From assembly GCA_902834055.1 (NCBI GenBank), contig CADFHB010000008.1, positions 1 through 42,072 of the forward strand: a stretch of 42,072 nt of DNA, in the 5' to 3' direction. Below, in pieces: positions 1 to 8,807 of the stretch (positions within the stretch are counted from its first letter, which is position 1; every line of letters starts with the position of its first letter). The stretch is from Lactobacillaceae bacterium. Lineage in GTDB: Bacteria > Bacillota > Bacilli > Lactobacillales > Lactobacillaceae. The notes beneath the pieces were generated by a model. It did no database searches, was not told the origin of the DNA, and saw only the letters and a list, made by a program, of their open reading frames with translations. The position numbers were made by a program, and so were the translations under genes.

Positions 1-24
1 TTGCAGTTGCTGGAGCATTTTCAC

Positions 25-548
25 TTATTCTTTAATTTTTCGAATTACCTTCGCGGGAACGCCAACTACGACCGTGTTAGCTGGAACGTCCTTAGTGACG
101 ACCGCCCCGGCACCGACCACGGCATTTTCACCAACCGTGACCCCGGGCAGAATTTTGGCATCGGCGCCAATCCAGGCATTTTTCCTTACCCGCACCGGTT
201 GTAGTTCCATTTCATGACGGAAGTGCGGATCAATCGGGTGGTTAGCACTAATCAGCTTTGCGCCGGGGCCAATTAGTACATCATCTTCAACGTAGACCCC
301 ACCGAGGTCTGAGAAGGTCGCTCCTGTGTTAATAAAGATACGCTTACCCAGGTGCGTATTAAAGCCATTATCGGTGAAGAAGGGCAACCGAATTTCCGTT
401 GACGGATCAAGCGGTTCACCCATGATTTCACTCATCAATTGGTGAATCTCGGCGTCGCTATGTACGCCAGTATTGAGTTCCTGAATCAAGGGTTTATTCT
501 TGGCAATTAGCCGTTTTTGTGAATTTGTTACGTAACGCGTTCAACCAT
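25..548 (-). CDS. Sugar O-acetyltransferase (maltose/galactoside acetyltransferase family), probable frameshift near the 5' end
   Basis: Left-handed beta-helix acetyltransferase that would transfer acetyl from acetyl-CoA to a sugar. The readable part (TTG at 489 to stop at 25, 154 aa) has the PFFTDNG and HLGKRIFIN motifs, the substrate/CoA histidine in SANHPIDP, and hexapeptide repeats ending GVPAKVIRKI. It is shorter than the usual 180-190 aa. In the same frame, homologous-looking residues (TNSQKRLIAKNKP) continue upstream of the TTG to about 528, with a stop at 541-543. A well-placed ATG at 548-546 with GGAG at 557-560 opens another frame that reads MVERVT and then stops. A one-base shift near 530 would join the two into a protein of about 175 aa. 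The TTG has no clear ribosome site. It is the last gene of the leftward cluster below the SDR, so it is either a sequencing error or an early pseudogene. Confidence 0.7.
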
Positions 549-550
549 CT

Positions 551-1294
551 TTACCACTCCTGGTTCAGTGGAGCAATTGTCAAATCTTGGATATCGGTCC
601 CTGTAGGTGCATCAACCGCATATTCGACAGCTTTTGCCACTTCATCAGCCGGTAACTCCGTTTGGGCACGTACTGCCATTTCACCCTTCTGGATATCTGC
701 ATCGGCGATTCCACTAATCAGGTTAGAATGGACAGCCGCCGGGTAAATCGTGGTTGTCTTAATATTGGCCTTATCCTGGGCTGCTTCCAAGCGCAGTGTT
801 GCCATGATTTCCCGTACCGCCCACTTACTTGCACAGTAGGGAGCGTAACCGGCATATGTCTTCAGACCAGCAACCGATGATGTTGCGATCACTTGACCAT
901 AGCCTTGTTTCTTAAAGACTGGTAAGACCGCCGCAATTCCGTAAAGGACCCCTTTTAGGTTAACATCAATCGTCCGGTCCCAATCATCAACCTTTAGTTC
1001 CGCTAACCGTGAACTAGGCATGATCCCCGCGTTAAGAAAAATAGCATCAACTCGGCCAAACTGTTCCACTGCGTATTCCACCAGGTCCTGGTTATTTGAC
1101 CGACTAGTAACATCGGTCACCCGGTAGGTGGCCTGGCCACCATTATCCTTAATTTCGGCTGCAAGTTGACGTAGCTTATCCTCATGGCGCGCTCCGAGGA
1201 CCAGCTTAGCTCCCGCCGCTGCCAGCCGTTTAACCGTAGCGGCCCCGATACCAGAAGAGGCGCCTGTAATTACGATTACTTTTCCTTTAATCAT
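551..1294 (-). CDS. SDR family NAD(P)-dependent oxidoreductase
   Basis: Classical short-chain dehydrogenase/reductase, 247 aa. The cofactor motif TGASSGIG lies near the N-terminus, followed by LNAG, a catalytic Ser in ATSSVAG and the YAPYCASK Tyr-Lys pair. The ATG at 1294 is preferred because AAGGAGG lies 9 nt upstream; an upstream TTG would add three residues between the ribosome site and this ATG. The substrate cannot be read from the sequence; serine/3-hydroxy-acid type oxidation-reduction is typical of this subgroup. Its stop codon sits inside the ribosome-site region of the acetyltransferase gene, and it follows the DUF2255 gene by about 18 nt, so it belongs to one leftward operon. Confidence 0.9.
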   Translation of the reverse strand: MIKGKVIVITGASSGIGAATVKRLAAAGAKLVLGARHEDKLRQLAAEIKDNGGQATYRVTDVTSRSNNQDLVEYAVEQFGRVDAIFLNAGIMPSSRLAELKVDDWDRTIDVNLKGVLYGIAAVLPVFKKQGYGQVIATSSVAGLKTYAGYAPYCASKWAVREIMATLRLEAAQDKANIKTTTIYPAAVHSNLISGIADADIQKGEMAVRAQTELPADEVAKAVEYAVDAPTGTDIQDLTIAPLNQEW

Positions 1295-1312
1295 TGGCAA
1301 CAACCTCCTTTT

Positions 1313-1687
1313 TTAGTTCTTTACCAGTTCAACGGTCGCTGCAGCAACATCGTCAGAAACCATCAGGTCAATCGGGTACTGGCCGTTATACTTAGCCTGA
1401 TATGCAGCAGTAACGTTCTTAATCGTGGCCGAATCGCTCAGTGGGACGTACTTGACACTATAATTTTGCCCGTCAATGCCAACCTGGCCACCGTTTTTAA
1501 CGCCAGCTACGTACCACTTCGTCTTAGTCGTCCCCTTAGCACCACGAATGTAGAGCTTGCCGTCAACCGTGACTTCCCATACCGGGTTGTCCTCCTCAAA
1601 TGTCTGTTGGTCATCATTAAAAGGCCGGTTCTGTAGCGTCTGCACCCGGTTAAGGGTGGCGATTTCATCCTTCGTCCATTCTGTCAT
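1313..1687 (-). CDS. DUF2255 family protein
   Basis: A 124-aa protein starting at the ATG at 1687, preceded by GGAGG at 1696-1700. The sequence MTEWTKDEIATLNRV, then DGKLYIRGAKG and WYVAGVKNGG, matches the DUF2255 family of small cytoplasmic proteins of unknown function, which often sit beside NAD(P)H- or flavin-dependent enzymes. The open frame extends upstream to 1933, but that part overlaps the flavodoxin gene in another frame and carries no family signal. It lies between the flavodoxin-like gene and the SDR in the same operon. Confidence 0.8.
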   Translation of the reverse strand: MTEWTKDEIATLNRVQTLQNRPFNDDQQTFEEDNPVWEVTVDGKLYIRGAKGTTKTKWYVAGVKNGGQVGIDGQNYSVKYVPLSDSATIKNVTAAYQAKYNGQYPIDLMVSDDVAAATVELVKN

Positions 1688-1700
1688 TTTGAGTTCCTCC

Positions 1701-2241
1701 TCACTTAATCTTCTTACCAATTTCATATGCTTGTTGGGCAAACCGACTGAGTTTACTTTGGTTCCATGAATCGTCCGCGTAGACGTCACCCAAGCTTGGC
1801 CAGCGCATGTACTTCTGTAACTTTTGCATGTGGAGTTTGATTGCGCCCAAGTCATCCTGGGTACCATAGCCACTGACCAAGACAACCGAGTGCTTTTCCT
1901 TGAGTTCATGGTTGTAGTTATAGAAACGGTCAATTACCGTCTTGAGTTGGGCGTTAATACCAAAGTAGTAGAGGGATGAAACCAGTACTACAACGTCAGC
2001 CTTAATTAGGTGGGGAATCACCTCTTCTTCGACCAGGTCATGATCAGTGATTCCCACTTCCATCCCCGGTTTCCTTCTTCAGTTGTAAGAAGTGCGGCTC
2101 ACCATTACCTTGGAGACCAGCGTCAAAACGGTAAATGTCATTGCCAGCTACCTTAGCGCCCTTTTCAAAGGCGTCGGCCAGCTGCTTTGAAGTTCCTGGG
2201 TTGTGAGGACTACCAGTTAAAATTACGATCTTTGCCATCAT
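1701..2241 (-). pseudogene. Flavodoxin-like NAD(P)H-dependent oxidoreductase, split by a frameshift
   Basis: Two overlapping frames encode one flavodoxin-fold reductase. The 5' part (start ATG at 2241 or 2238, AGGAGG upstream) gives MMAKIVILTGSPHNPGTSKQ, the FMN-phosphate loop. The 3' part gives HLIKADVVVLVSSLYYFGIN, then YNHELK and the C-terminus YEIGKKIK. The frames meet at a GGGG run (2064-2067 on the plus strand); dropping one G joins ...LKKETG to MEVGITDHD and gives a normal-length protein of about 180 aa. It is the first gene of the cluster, divergent from a LysR gene 115 bp away. As written, the protein would stop at about residue 65. A base error at the G run or a real disabling mutation are both possible. 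Confidence 0.8.
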
Positions 2242-2320
2242 TCTTCCTCCTCATCAATTAATTTTCATGATTAATTATATGGTGCTCTTTCCTGTTTGAA
2301 AATTACTTCTCTATCATGGT

Positions 2321-2341
2321 AGTATAAGCGTAACTTATACT
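2321..2341. promoter_or_regulatory. LysR-type operator palindrome between the flavodoxin-like gene and lysR
   Basis: Perfect 8-bp arms AGTATAAG (2321-2328) and CTTATACT (2334-2341) around a 5-bp centre. It contains the ATAAG-N5-CTTAT / T-N11-A arrangement expected of a LysR-type binding box. It sits just upstream of the lysR ribosome site and in the divergent promoter region, so it could serve for autoregulation and control of the leftward cluster. Confidence 0.6.
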
Positions 2342-2355
2342 AAGGAGGGTACGTT

Positions 2356-3219
2356 ATGATTGATAATTACTTACTAGAGGGCCTGGTTGCCTTCGCCAAG
2401 GCGGGCACGCTCGCCAAAGCGGCGGCACAGTTATCAGTCACCCAGCCAGCCCTGACCAGGTCAATGAAAAAGATTGAAGATGAATTGGGCGTCCCTCTCT
2501 TCAACCGCCAGCCCAACCGGATCAGCCTTAATGAAACCGGAAAGTTTGCGGCAGCTGAAGCACAAAAGCTGCTTTGGACAAACCAGGCCTACGGAATAAA
2601 GGTCCAAAACTTTGCCCAGAGTCACGCCAAAATCAAGTTGGCGGCTGACGCCCCCGGCCCCTTGATCATTGCCCGGGCAGTCAAAGCCCCAAACGTCCTC
2701 ATCCATGATGCCTTTATCAAAGACCGGTTTGCCGATCTCCTGAAAAGTGGGCAGTTCTCCCTCCTCCTCTTAAATCACTGCTTATCTGGGGAAGATTTCT
2801 CGTCAACTTACCTGGGGACCGAAAGTCTTGCCATCAACGTACCAGCTGATTCGCCCTTTGCGAAAGTGGACCAGCTCTCCTTTACCGATATGAAGGGAAC
2901 AACCTTCCTCGTCGGTAAGAACGTTGGCTTTTGGGGCCAGCTCTTTGAAGATGAGATTCCAAACGGACGCTTCATTTACCAAGACGACTCGGCAGAATAC
3001 AGTGAGCTCCTCGCCCACTCCAGCTTCCCCTTCTTCTCAACCAACCTGACAGTCCTCGATAAGCTTTGGGGGGCGGACCTGCCCAAAAACCGGGTGACGG
3101 TTCCCTTCACAGACCCAGTTGCCCACAAGCAGTTTTATGCCAACTATTTGGCCACTGATCGTCAGCGACTCACGCCCTTAATAGGCAAACTGCAGGATGT
3201 CTGGGCAACCGTTGACTAA
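2356..3219 (+). CDS. LysR family transcriptional regulator
   Basis: 287 aa, ATG preceded by GGAGG. An N-terminal winged helix-turn-helix (LAKAAAQLSVTQPALTRSMKKIEDELGVPLF, roughly residues 17-50) is followed by a co-inducer-binding domain of ordinary length for the family. It faces the flavodoxin/DUF2255/SDR/acetyltransferase cluster across a 115-bp region that holds a palindromic T-N11-A box, so it most likely controls that cluster. The inducer is unknown; the neighbouring redox enzymes suggest a carbonyl or oxidative stress signal. Confidence 0.9.
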   Translation: MIDNYLLEGLVAFAKAGTLAKAAAQLSVTQPALTRSMKKIEDELGVPLFNRQPNRISLNETGKFAAAEAQKLLWTNQAYGIKVQNFAQSHAKIKLAADAPGPLIIARAVKAPNVLIHDAFIKDRFADLLKSGQFSLLLLNHCLSGEDFSSTYLGTESLAINVPADSPFAKVDQLSFTDMKGTTFLVGKNVGFWGQLFEDEIPNGRFIYQDDSAEYSELLAHSSFPFFSTNLTVLDKLWGADLPKNRVTVPFTDPVAHKQFYANYLATDRQRLTPLIGKLQDVWATVD

Positions 3220-3297
3220 CATCGGTAAAAAGCGGATTTCAGCCGATATTCCTGTTATAATATAGGCAAAAAATTTGGAAAAGAGGTACTTTAATCC

Positions 3298-3690
3298 ATG
3301 AAAATGCGCAGAATCGACCATATTGTCCTCACGGTCAGTGATCTGGAAGAATCAATGCGCTTCTACCATGAAGTCTTTGACATGCCCGTTATCGACCAAC
3401 AGAGTAATGACCACTTAATCACCCTCCGGTGCGGCCACCAACTGATTCGTCTCCAGAAGGCGGACCGACCGACCAAACTAAAGGCGGCTAAGCCAACCGT
3501 GGGGACCGCTGACCTCTGCATGGTCGCCGGCGACAAGTTGGAAGACATCATCCACCACCTCAAGAGCTACTACGTCGACGTCATCGAAGGGCCAGTAGAA
3601 AAGCACGGGTCCGAGGGGGCAATGACCTCACTGTACGTCCATGACCCGGATAATAACCTGATTGAGATTAGTGTTTACAAGAACAAATAA
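3298..3690 (+). CDS. VOC family protein (glyoxalase/bleomycin resistance/dioxygenase fold)
   Basis: 130 aa. The start IDHIVLTVSDLEESMRFYHEVF and the end YVHDPDNNLIEISVY are the paired beta-alpha-beta-beta-beta modules of the vicinal oxygen chelate fold. His8 and the Glu near residue 124 are candidate metal ligands. An ATG at 3298 and a second at 3304 are both possible; GAGG lies about 12 nt before the first. The exact substrate cannot be assigned; glyoxalase I-like or thiol-transferase roles are typical. It is followed directly by a strong bidirectional terminator. Confidence 0.85.
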   Translation: MKMRRIDHIVLTVSDLEESMRFYHEVFDMPVIDQQSNDHLITLRCGHQLIRLQKADRPTKLKAAKPTVGTADLCMVAGDKLEDIIHHLKSYYVDVIEGPVEKHGSEGAMTSLYVHDPDNNLIEISVYKNK

Positions 3691-3693
3691 AGT

Positions 3694-3735
3694 AAAAGAG
3701 CAGCGATTGCTTTCAACGATCGCTGCTCTTTTTTT
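3694..3735. terminator. Bidirectional rho-independent terminator
   Basis: A 14-bp perfect stem (3694-3707 with 3719-3732), loop of about 11 nt, A-run on the left and T-run on the right. It ends the VOC gene from the left and the ydcF-like gene from the right. Confidence 0.9.
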
Positions 3736-3736
3736 A

Positions 3737-4573
3737 TCAAATTATTTCCACAAGAATCAAGGCTACTACTAAAATAAGGATGGCCATCTTGCGGTGGTCC
3801 CGAATGTTGCCAAGAAAGTCGCGGACAACTGTCAACGGCAGGTAGGGACCCGGTGTCCGGGCACTGACCCAGTTCAAAGTTAAACCGAGCCGGCGACCGT
3901 AGCTGGCCGCCCGCAAAACATGGAAAGAGCTCGTCACCACGACGATTTTAGGGGCCCGGTGCGCCTGCCAGCGCTGCTCAATCAGGGTCAGGCAGTTTTC
4001 GAGGTTCTGCCAGGTATTCATTGCCCGCTTTTCCAGGAGAATTTTACTAGTGGGCACCCCTACCCCTTGTAAGTACCGGCCCATCGCGACCGCTTCGGCC
4101 ACCTGGTCACCGTGGGCCACCCCACCGGTTACAATGATCAGGGCATCCGGATTTGCCTTCCACAGTTCAGCGGCCCGGTCTAAGCGCGCCGCCAGCACCG
4201 GTGGAACCTTTCCCCTATTAAGTGCCGCGCCCAAAACAATCAGAAAGTCAAAGTGGTCCGGAATTGGGACAAATCTCATCGACCAGGTGACCAGGATGAA
4301 GATAATCAGCGCCCCGGTGGTCAGACTATCCGTCACCACTGCCAGGAGCCAGGCCTGACGGACGAAGCCGCCCAGGGATTGCCGACCGAAGAACCATAAT
4401 ATTGGCAGACAGCCAAGCAGGTTGGCGCCCATTAAGAAGGCCGTCCAGAAGTTATACTTCAAGATTGCCCCGCGGTTCTTAAAGCGGCGGATCAGGATCA
4501 GGTAGATTGTGATGGCCCAGGTTAAAGCCGTCAGAATGGCCGTTAATAAGGCCGCAATGTTGGTATCCATCAT
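3737..4573 (-). CDS. YdcF family membrane protein (DUF218)
   Basis: About 278 aa. The N-terminal third has three to four hydrophobic segments (around residues 6-30, 40-65 and 75-100). A DUF218 domain follows: LIVLGAALNRGKVPP, then RLDRAAEL, IIVTGG, EAVAMGRYL, LLEKRAMNTWQNLENC and VVTSSFHVLRA, as in YdcF/SanA/ElyC proteins, which are linked to the cell envelope but have unclear chemistry. A hydrophobic C-terminus may be a last membrane segment. The AGGGG ribosome site is too close to the ATG at 4579, so 4573 is chosen. It lies about 10 nt after the ABC1 kinase gene, so the two are co-transcribed. Confidence 0.85.
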   Translation of the reverse strand: MMDTNIAALLTAILTALTWAITIYLILIRRFKNRGAILKYNFWTAFLMGANLLGCLPILWFFGRQSLGGFVRQAWLLAVVTDSLTTGALIIFILVTWSMRFVPIPDHFDFLIVLGAALNRGKVPPVLAARLDRAAELWKANPDALIIVTGGVAHGDQVAEAVAMGRYLQGVGVPTSKILLEKRAMNTWQNLENCLTLIEQRWQAHRAPKIVVVTSSFHVLRAASYGRRLGLTLNWVSARTPGPYLPLTVVRDFLGNIRDHRKMAILILVVALILVEII

Positions 4574-4582
4574 GACCATCCC

Positions 4583-6307
4583 CTACTTATTCTGGTTCCG
4601 CCAGTGACGAAAGCGGTGAACCAGTTCACTCAGGACCAGGATCACAATGACCGCAATCGAAATGGCGTACCCCATTACCCCGAGGTGGTAGATGTGGGGA
4701 TGTTGGGTACTATTTTCCACCAGTAAGGAGGAACCCAGGATAACGGCCGCTAAAATAATGACAATCAAGAAGCGGTTAGTGATCCGCTCCACCTGCTTAA
4801 CCAACCGTTCCTGCCCCTGATAACGCAGTTTGAACTCAATATCACCATTGTTGATGGTATCGAGGACCGTATCGACCTTTTCGGGGAGCTGGCTGACGGA
4901 TTCCAGCGTTACCAGGCTCTTGAAAAGGCCGTCATCAACCAGGTCACGGGCACGCAACTTTCGCTTTAGGTAGGCAAGCCCAAACGGCCGGGCAACTGCC
5001 ATCATCGAAATATCAGGGTCGAGCTTGGCTACTGTTGACTCAAGCGTTCCAAAGGCCTTGACGAGGAGGGTGACTTCGGGCTTGATCTGCAGATTATTAT
5101 CCTGACAGAGCTGAATAACCCGGTAAAGCATGTTTGCAAAATCAATCTGTCCTAACCCCTGGGCCATGTAGGGACGGAGAAAACTACCTAATTCCCTGGT
5201 GAAACGCTGCTCATTTACTTCCCCGACCTGGTTACAAATTCCCAGGATGGCCTCCGCAATCCGGTGACCATTTTTGCTGGTCAGGGCCAAAATCACCTCC
5301 GCAATGCCGTCTGCCATGACGGGGGTCAAGCGCCCCATCATGCCAAAGTCTAGGTAAACCAGGCGGTACGGCGGTAACTCCTCTTGTCGCTGATAGCGCA
5401 CACTAGCGGCACCCCACCGCTTAGCCAGCTCTTTGGTCGTTTGCCGCTCACCAGCCTGCCCCTTGGCAAAAAGAATGTTGCCGGGGTGGGGGTCAGCGTG
5501 GAAGAAGCGGTCAACAAAGACCTGTTTCATAAAGTTCCGCACCAAACATTTCGCCAGGTACTTATTTTCCTTAACGACTTTCTCATCATCATCGTGGCCG
5601 AAACGGGTTCGAATGCTTTTCCCGACCATCGCCTGGTTGACCAGCACTTGAGGTGCGCAGTAGTCGCGATAAACCTTGGGAACCATAATAATACCGTCCC
5701 CGTTGTTAAGACGGTAGAACTCCTCCCCGTTTTGAACCTCATTCATCGTGTTGATCTCGCTTAACAGGGAGGCACTTAATTCATCAAGGGTCTTATCGAG
5801 GTCAACCACCATCTTGCCGGTCGGGACGTACTTAAACAGCTTAATTGCTTGGCGGAGCAGTGCCAGGTCGGTATTGACTAATTGGGTGACCGCTGGGTGT
5901 TGAACCTTCACCACCACCGGCGTCCCATCCTTCAGCTTGGCATGGTGGACCTGACCAATCGAGGCTGACGCAAACGGCTTTTCCTCAAATTCCGCAAAGA
6001 CATCACCAATCTGTTTTCCGGTCGCCGCTGCGAACGTTTGCTGAACACTGGCAAACGGGTCGGCCTTAACCTGGTCCTGCAGTTGGTGAAAGGTTTTAAT
6101 ATAGGCCGGTGAAACAAGGTCGGGCCGCGTTGAAAGAATCTGTCCCAACTTGATAAAAGTTGGGCCCAGCTCCTGCAAGGCCGCACAAATTTCTTCAGGT
6201 GCCTCCTGGCGGTAGAAGTTTGAAAGAAAATGGTGTTTACGCATCACGGTCATAATTTCTTTTAGCCGGGCACTTCTTTTAACAGTCTGTCCCTGGTCAT
6301 TACTCAT
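4583..6307 (-). CDS. AarF/ABC1/UbiB kinase family protein
   Basis: 574 aa from the ATG at 6307, chosen because GGGGG lies about 8 nt upstream; the longer reading would need a GTG at 6322 inside that site. Family hallmarks are visible: [13 protein letters not shown] (KxGQ motif), [15 protein letters not shown] (Ala-rich nucleotide loop), VVVKVQHP (lysine), [13 protein letters not shown] (catalytic loop) and YLDFGMMG (metal aspartate). Two hydrophobic segments close the C-terminus (about 515-565). UbiB/COQ8 relatives are atypical ATP-binding kinases tied to isoprenoid lipids. Lactobacilli often lack quinone synthesis, so the partner here is unclear. Confidence 0.9.
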   Translation of the reverse strand: MSNDQGQTVKRSARLKEIMTVMRKHHFLSNFYRQEAPEEICAALQELGPTFIKLGQILSTRPDLVSPAYIKTFHQLQDQVKADPFASVQQTFAAATGKQIGDVFAEFEEKPFASASIGQVHHAKLKDGTPVVVKVQHPAVTQLVNTDLALLRQAIKLFKYVPTGKMVVDLDKTLDELSASLLSEINTMNEVQNGEEFYRLNNGDGIIMVPKVYRDYCAPQVLVNQAMVGKSIRTRFGHDDDEKVVKENKYLAKCLVRNFMKQVFVDRFFHADPHPGNILFAKGQAGERQTTKELAKRWGAASVRYQRQEELPPYRLVYLDFGMMGRLTPVMADGIAEVILALTSKNGHRIAEAILGICNQVGEVNEQRFTRELGSFLRPYMAQGLGQIDFANMLYRVIQLCQDNNLQIKPEVTLLVKAFGTLESTVAKLDPDISMMAVARPFGLAYLKRKLRARDLVDDGLFKSLVTLESVSQLPEKVDTVLDTINNGDIEFKLRYQGQERLVKQVERITNRFLIVIILAAVILGSSLLVENSTQHPHIYHLGVMGYAISIAVIVILVLSELVHRFRHWRNQNK

Positions 6308-6436
6308 TCGGTTCGCCCCCACAGATTAATTATTACAATTTTACCGCACTTTTTTATCAAATAGTTGGTCACCCAAAAAGTAAATTGATACAATAGATGT
6401 GAAATTAGAAATGAAAGCCTAGGTGAAGTATTTAAT

Positions 6437-7801
6437 ATGGATGCACTATGGTCATCTTATTGGTTTAGATTAGTTGTAATTATTTTGATTCTTCTTCTGG
6501 CCGCCCTCTTTACGCTGCTGGAATACTCAGTTGTTAAGGTCCGGCCAAGTGAGTTGGCGGAACTTCGTCAGACCCGAAAAGTCAAGCGGGCCATCCACAT
6601 GGTTAACAACCTGAACGAGTACCTATCGACCGCCCAGGTTGGGGTTACCATGACCTCCTTGATTTTAGGGTGGATTGGTGACGAATTCATTACTGACCTC
6701 TTGTTAAAGATTCACTTGATTCCCGAAGACGTGTTGAAGCCGCTGGCCCCGGTTATCGGTGTCCTGATCTTCACCTTCTTCCACGCCGTCTTTACCGATC
6801 TGGTACCAAAGAACATGGCGATTGACCGGCCGGTGCCCATCCTGCTGGCAATTGTCCACCCCGTCCAGTTCTTCCACACGATCTTTTACCCATTTGTATG
6901 GTTGTTCGCGGTTGCCGCTGCGGGAATTACTAAGCTGCTTGGCTTTAACGTCCAGCCAGAGGAAGATACCTACTCCCAAAACGAAATCGTCACCCTTTCG
7001 CGGCAATCCGAAAAGGCCGGTGAAATGGACAAGGAAGACGTCCTCTTCATGCAGCGGGCCTTTGAAATGAACGACAAGGTCGCCGAAGACATTATGATTG
7101 ACCGGACCCAACTGGCGGTCATTGATATCCAGGCCTCGATTGAGGACGCCGCTAAGCTGTACTTTGAAAAGAAGTTTACCCGGGTCCCCGTTGTTGCCAA
7201 TAACGATAAGGACCACATCTTAGGGTACATTTTCTCCTACGATGTGATGCGGCAAAACCAAATCAACTCCCAGCAGTCAATTCGGACAATCATGCGGCGG
7301 ATCCCCATCGTCTATGAGAACGAACCGATCACCAGTGTCCTGCAAACCATGGTTAAGAAGCAGGTCCCAATCGTTGTGGTTCAGGACGAATACGGTGGTA
7401 CCTCTGGGATCATCACCGATAAGGATATCTACGAAGAGCTCTTTGGGACCGTGGGAGAAGAAATCGATCACGCTACCTCAGACATGATCGAGAAGAAGGA
7501 CCCGGACGCTAAGGGGAACCCAACCTACGAAGTATCGGGAAAGATGCCACTCGACGACTTTGAACGTTACTTCCACACCAAGATTGCCCAGTTCGAAAAG
7601 TCAGAAGTCACGACCCTAACTGGTTTCTTCCTGGAACGCCAGTATGACTTAAAAGTCGGCCAACCAATTCGGGTTGACAACTTCTCATTCACGCCTTTAG
7701 ACCTGCAGAACTCCTACGTGAAGAAGTTTAAGGTCGTCTACATCAAACCGAAGAAGAAGGATAAGGACGACGACCAGGATGACGACAAAAAGGAAAAGTA
7801 A
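6437..7801 (+). CDS. Hemolysin family protein / CNNM-CorC type transporter
   Basis: 454 aa. The N-terminal DUF21/CNNM transmembrane domain (about residues 1-190, four hydrophobic stretches; VGVTMTSLILGWIGDEF) is followed by a CBS pair (DIMIDRTQLAVIDI and IVYENEPITSVLQ, then VVVQDEYGGTSGIIT) and a C-terminal CorC/HlyC domain. The tail is a Lys/Asp-rich stretch. The family is associated with Mg2+/Co2+ transport; the name hemolysin is historical. An SD-like AGGTGAA precedes the ATG. It is divergent from the ABC1 kinase gene. Confidence 0.9.
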   Translation: MDALWSSYWFRLVVIILILLLAALFTLLEYSVVKVRPSELAELRQTRKVKRAIHMVNNLNEYLSTAQVGVTMTSLILGWIGDEFITDLLLKIHLIPEDVLKPLAPVIGVLIFTFFHAVFTDLVPKNMAIDRPVPILLAIVHPVQFFHTIFYPFVWLFAVAAAGITKLLGFNVQPEEDTYSQNEIVTLSRQSEKAGEMDKEDVLFMQRAFEMNDKVAEDIMIDRTQLAVIDIQASIEDAAKLYFEKKFTRVPVVANNDKDHILGYIFSYDVMRQNQINSQQSIRTIMRRIPIVYENEPITSVLQTMVKKQVPIVVVQDEYGGTSGIITDKDIYEELFGTVGEEIDHATSDMIEKKDPDAKGNPTYEVSGKMPLDDFERYFHTKIAQFEKSEVTTLTGFFLERQYDLKVGQPIRVDNFSFTPLDLQNSYVKKFKVVYIKPKKKDKDDDQDDDKKEK

Positions 7802-7862
7802 GCTTGAATAGCAAAATGACGCAGACGTTGCCGGATTGATTTTGACTTCGGCACCCAACTAT

Positions 7863-7895
7863 AAAAGGCCTCCAGCTCGACTGAAGGCCTTTTTA
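7863..7895. terminator. Bidirectional rho-independent terminator
   Basis: AAAAGGCCT...AGGCCTTTTT stem with a short loop (CTCGA core) and A/T runs on both sides. It separates the convergent CorC-like gene and acpS. Confidence 0.85.
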
Positions 7896-7906
7896 TGTAG
7901 CAGGAC

Positions 7907-8284
7907 TCATGCAACTGTTCCACCGTTTTCAGTTGTTTCCAGTATTATTTCCGTCATTACCAACTCGCTGGTATGGCTGACCGAGGCGTGGACCGCCCCG
8001 TTGAATGGTGACTTGGTGACTACCGGCGCGCCGAGCTGGTTATCCAGAATCTCGATATCTTGAAAACCGACCGCTTTTCCAATTCCGGTTCCCCAGGCTT
8101 TGGAAAACGACTCCTTTAATGACCACCGTCCGGCGAGGTACTCGTTGGCTCGCTGCCCAGTAAAGTGCTGGTACTGGGCAATTTCTTTGGAGGTTAAGAT
8201 TCTTTGAACGTACTGGGGATGCTCTGCCGCCAGGTGAGCAACCCGTGATATCTCCGTTAGGTCAATGCCTAAACCCTTTATCAT
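7907..8284 (-). CDS. acpS: Holo-[acyl-carrier-protein] synthase
   Basis: 125 aa, the usual AcpS length. It transfers the 4'-phosphopantetheine arm from CoA to acyl carrier protein. Signature motifs are GIDLTEISR (metal Asp8), AGRWSLKESFSKAWG (Glu58, Lys62) and the late VSHTSELV strand. The GGGGGCG site precedes the ATG. It follows the CopY-like gene by about 10 nt in the same direction, so an essential lipid-synthesis gene may be co-transcribed with a metal-type repressor. Confidence 0.93.
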   Translation of the reverse strand: MIKGLGIDLTEISRVAHLAAEHPQYVQRILTSKEIAQYQHFTGQRANEYLAGRWSLKESFSKAWGTGIGKAVGFQDIEILDNQLGAPVVTKSPFNGAVHASVSHTSELVMTEIILETTENGGTVA

Positions 8285-8294
8285 CCTGCGCCCC

Positions 8295-8723
8295 CTAACA
8301 GTTCATCGGTCGGCCCGGCACACAGTTACACTGAACCTGGTCTGGTGCGGTTGCCAGCTTCTTATCCAACGTTGCTTGCAAGTTTTTGATATCAGTCTTG
8401 CTCAACTCCACCTGGTTTAAGACATGGTTAAGCGTCCGGCCAACCCGGCGCTCGCAGATATTTTGAAACAGGTCGTCCGCTGCCTGACACATTGTCTCCT
8501 GCTCGGCAACTGCCGGATGGTAAATAAAGGCCCGGCCCCGCCGTGTCGTCGTCAGGGCACCCTTAGTGACTAGCCGGTGAAGGAGAGTCTTAATTGTCGC
8601 CGCCTTCCAGTCCACCTTTCGCTGGAGGATTTCCGTAACCTCCCGACTGGTCGTCTCGTCCAGGGTCCAAACGATCCGCATTACCCGCCACTCGGCCGGT
8701 GTAATTTGTAAATCCTTTGCCAT
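8295..8723 (-). CDS. copY: CopY/TcrY (BlaI/MecI) family transcriptional repressor
   Basis: 142 aa from the ATG at 8723 (AGGGAG 8 nt upstream). The N-terminal winged helix has the family signature ITPAEWRVMRIVWTLDETTSREV and KAATIKTLLHRLVTKGAL. The C-terminus ends CNCVPGRPMNC. CopY proteins normally end in CxCxxxxCxC, which binds Zn/Cu and switches DNA binding; here one of the four cysteines is replaced, leaving three. An exact cop box lies 20 bp upstream of the start. No copper ATPase or copper chaperone is in the window. The nearest divergent gene is a DHA2 efflux pump. Confidence 0.88.
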   Translation of the reverse strand: MAKDLQITPAEWRVMRIVWTLDETTSREVTEILQRKVDWKAATIKTLLHRLVTKGALTTTRRGRAFIYHPAVAEQETMCQAADDLFQNICERRVGRTLNHVLNQVELSKTDIKNLQATLDKKLATAPDQVQCNCVPGRPMNC

Positions 8724-8743
8724 GCACTTCACTCCCTATTGTT

Positions 8744-8753
8744 TACATATGTA
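8744..8753. promoter_or_regulatory. cop box operator
   Basis: The sequence TACATATGTA matches the CopY/BlaI-type operator TACAnnTGTA exactly. It lies between the copY start and an AT-rich promoter (TAATAT region read leftward), where binding would block copY-acpS transcription. Confidence 0.75.
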
Positions 8754-8807
8754 GATATATTAATCTTAGCATCTTTTGATCCTTTTCGAAAGTATACCGA
8801 TGGCCAA

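Noticed and set aside
1688..1933. Upstream extension of the DUF2255 frame
   Set aside because: It overlaps the flavodoxin-like gene in a different frame; the strong GGAGG site places the start at 1687.
5384..5764. 126-codon plus-strand frame
   Set aside because: Antisense to the ABC1 kinase gene, which shows all family motifs.
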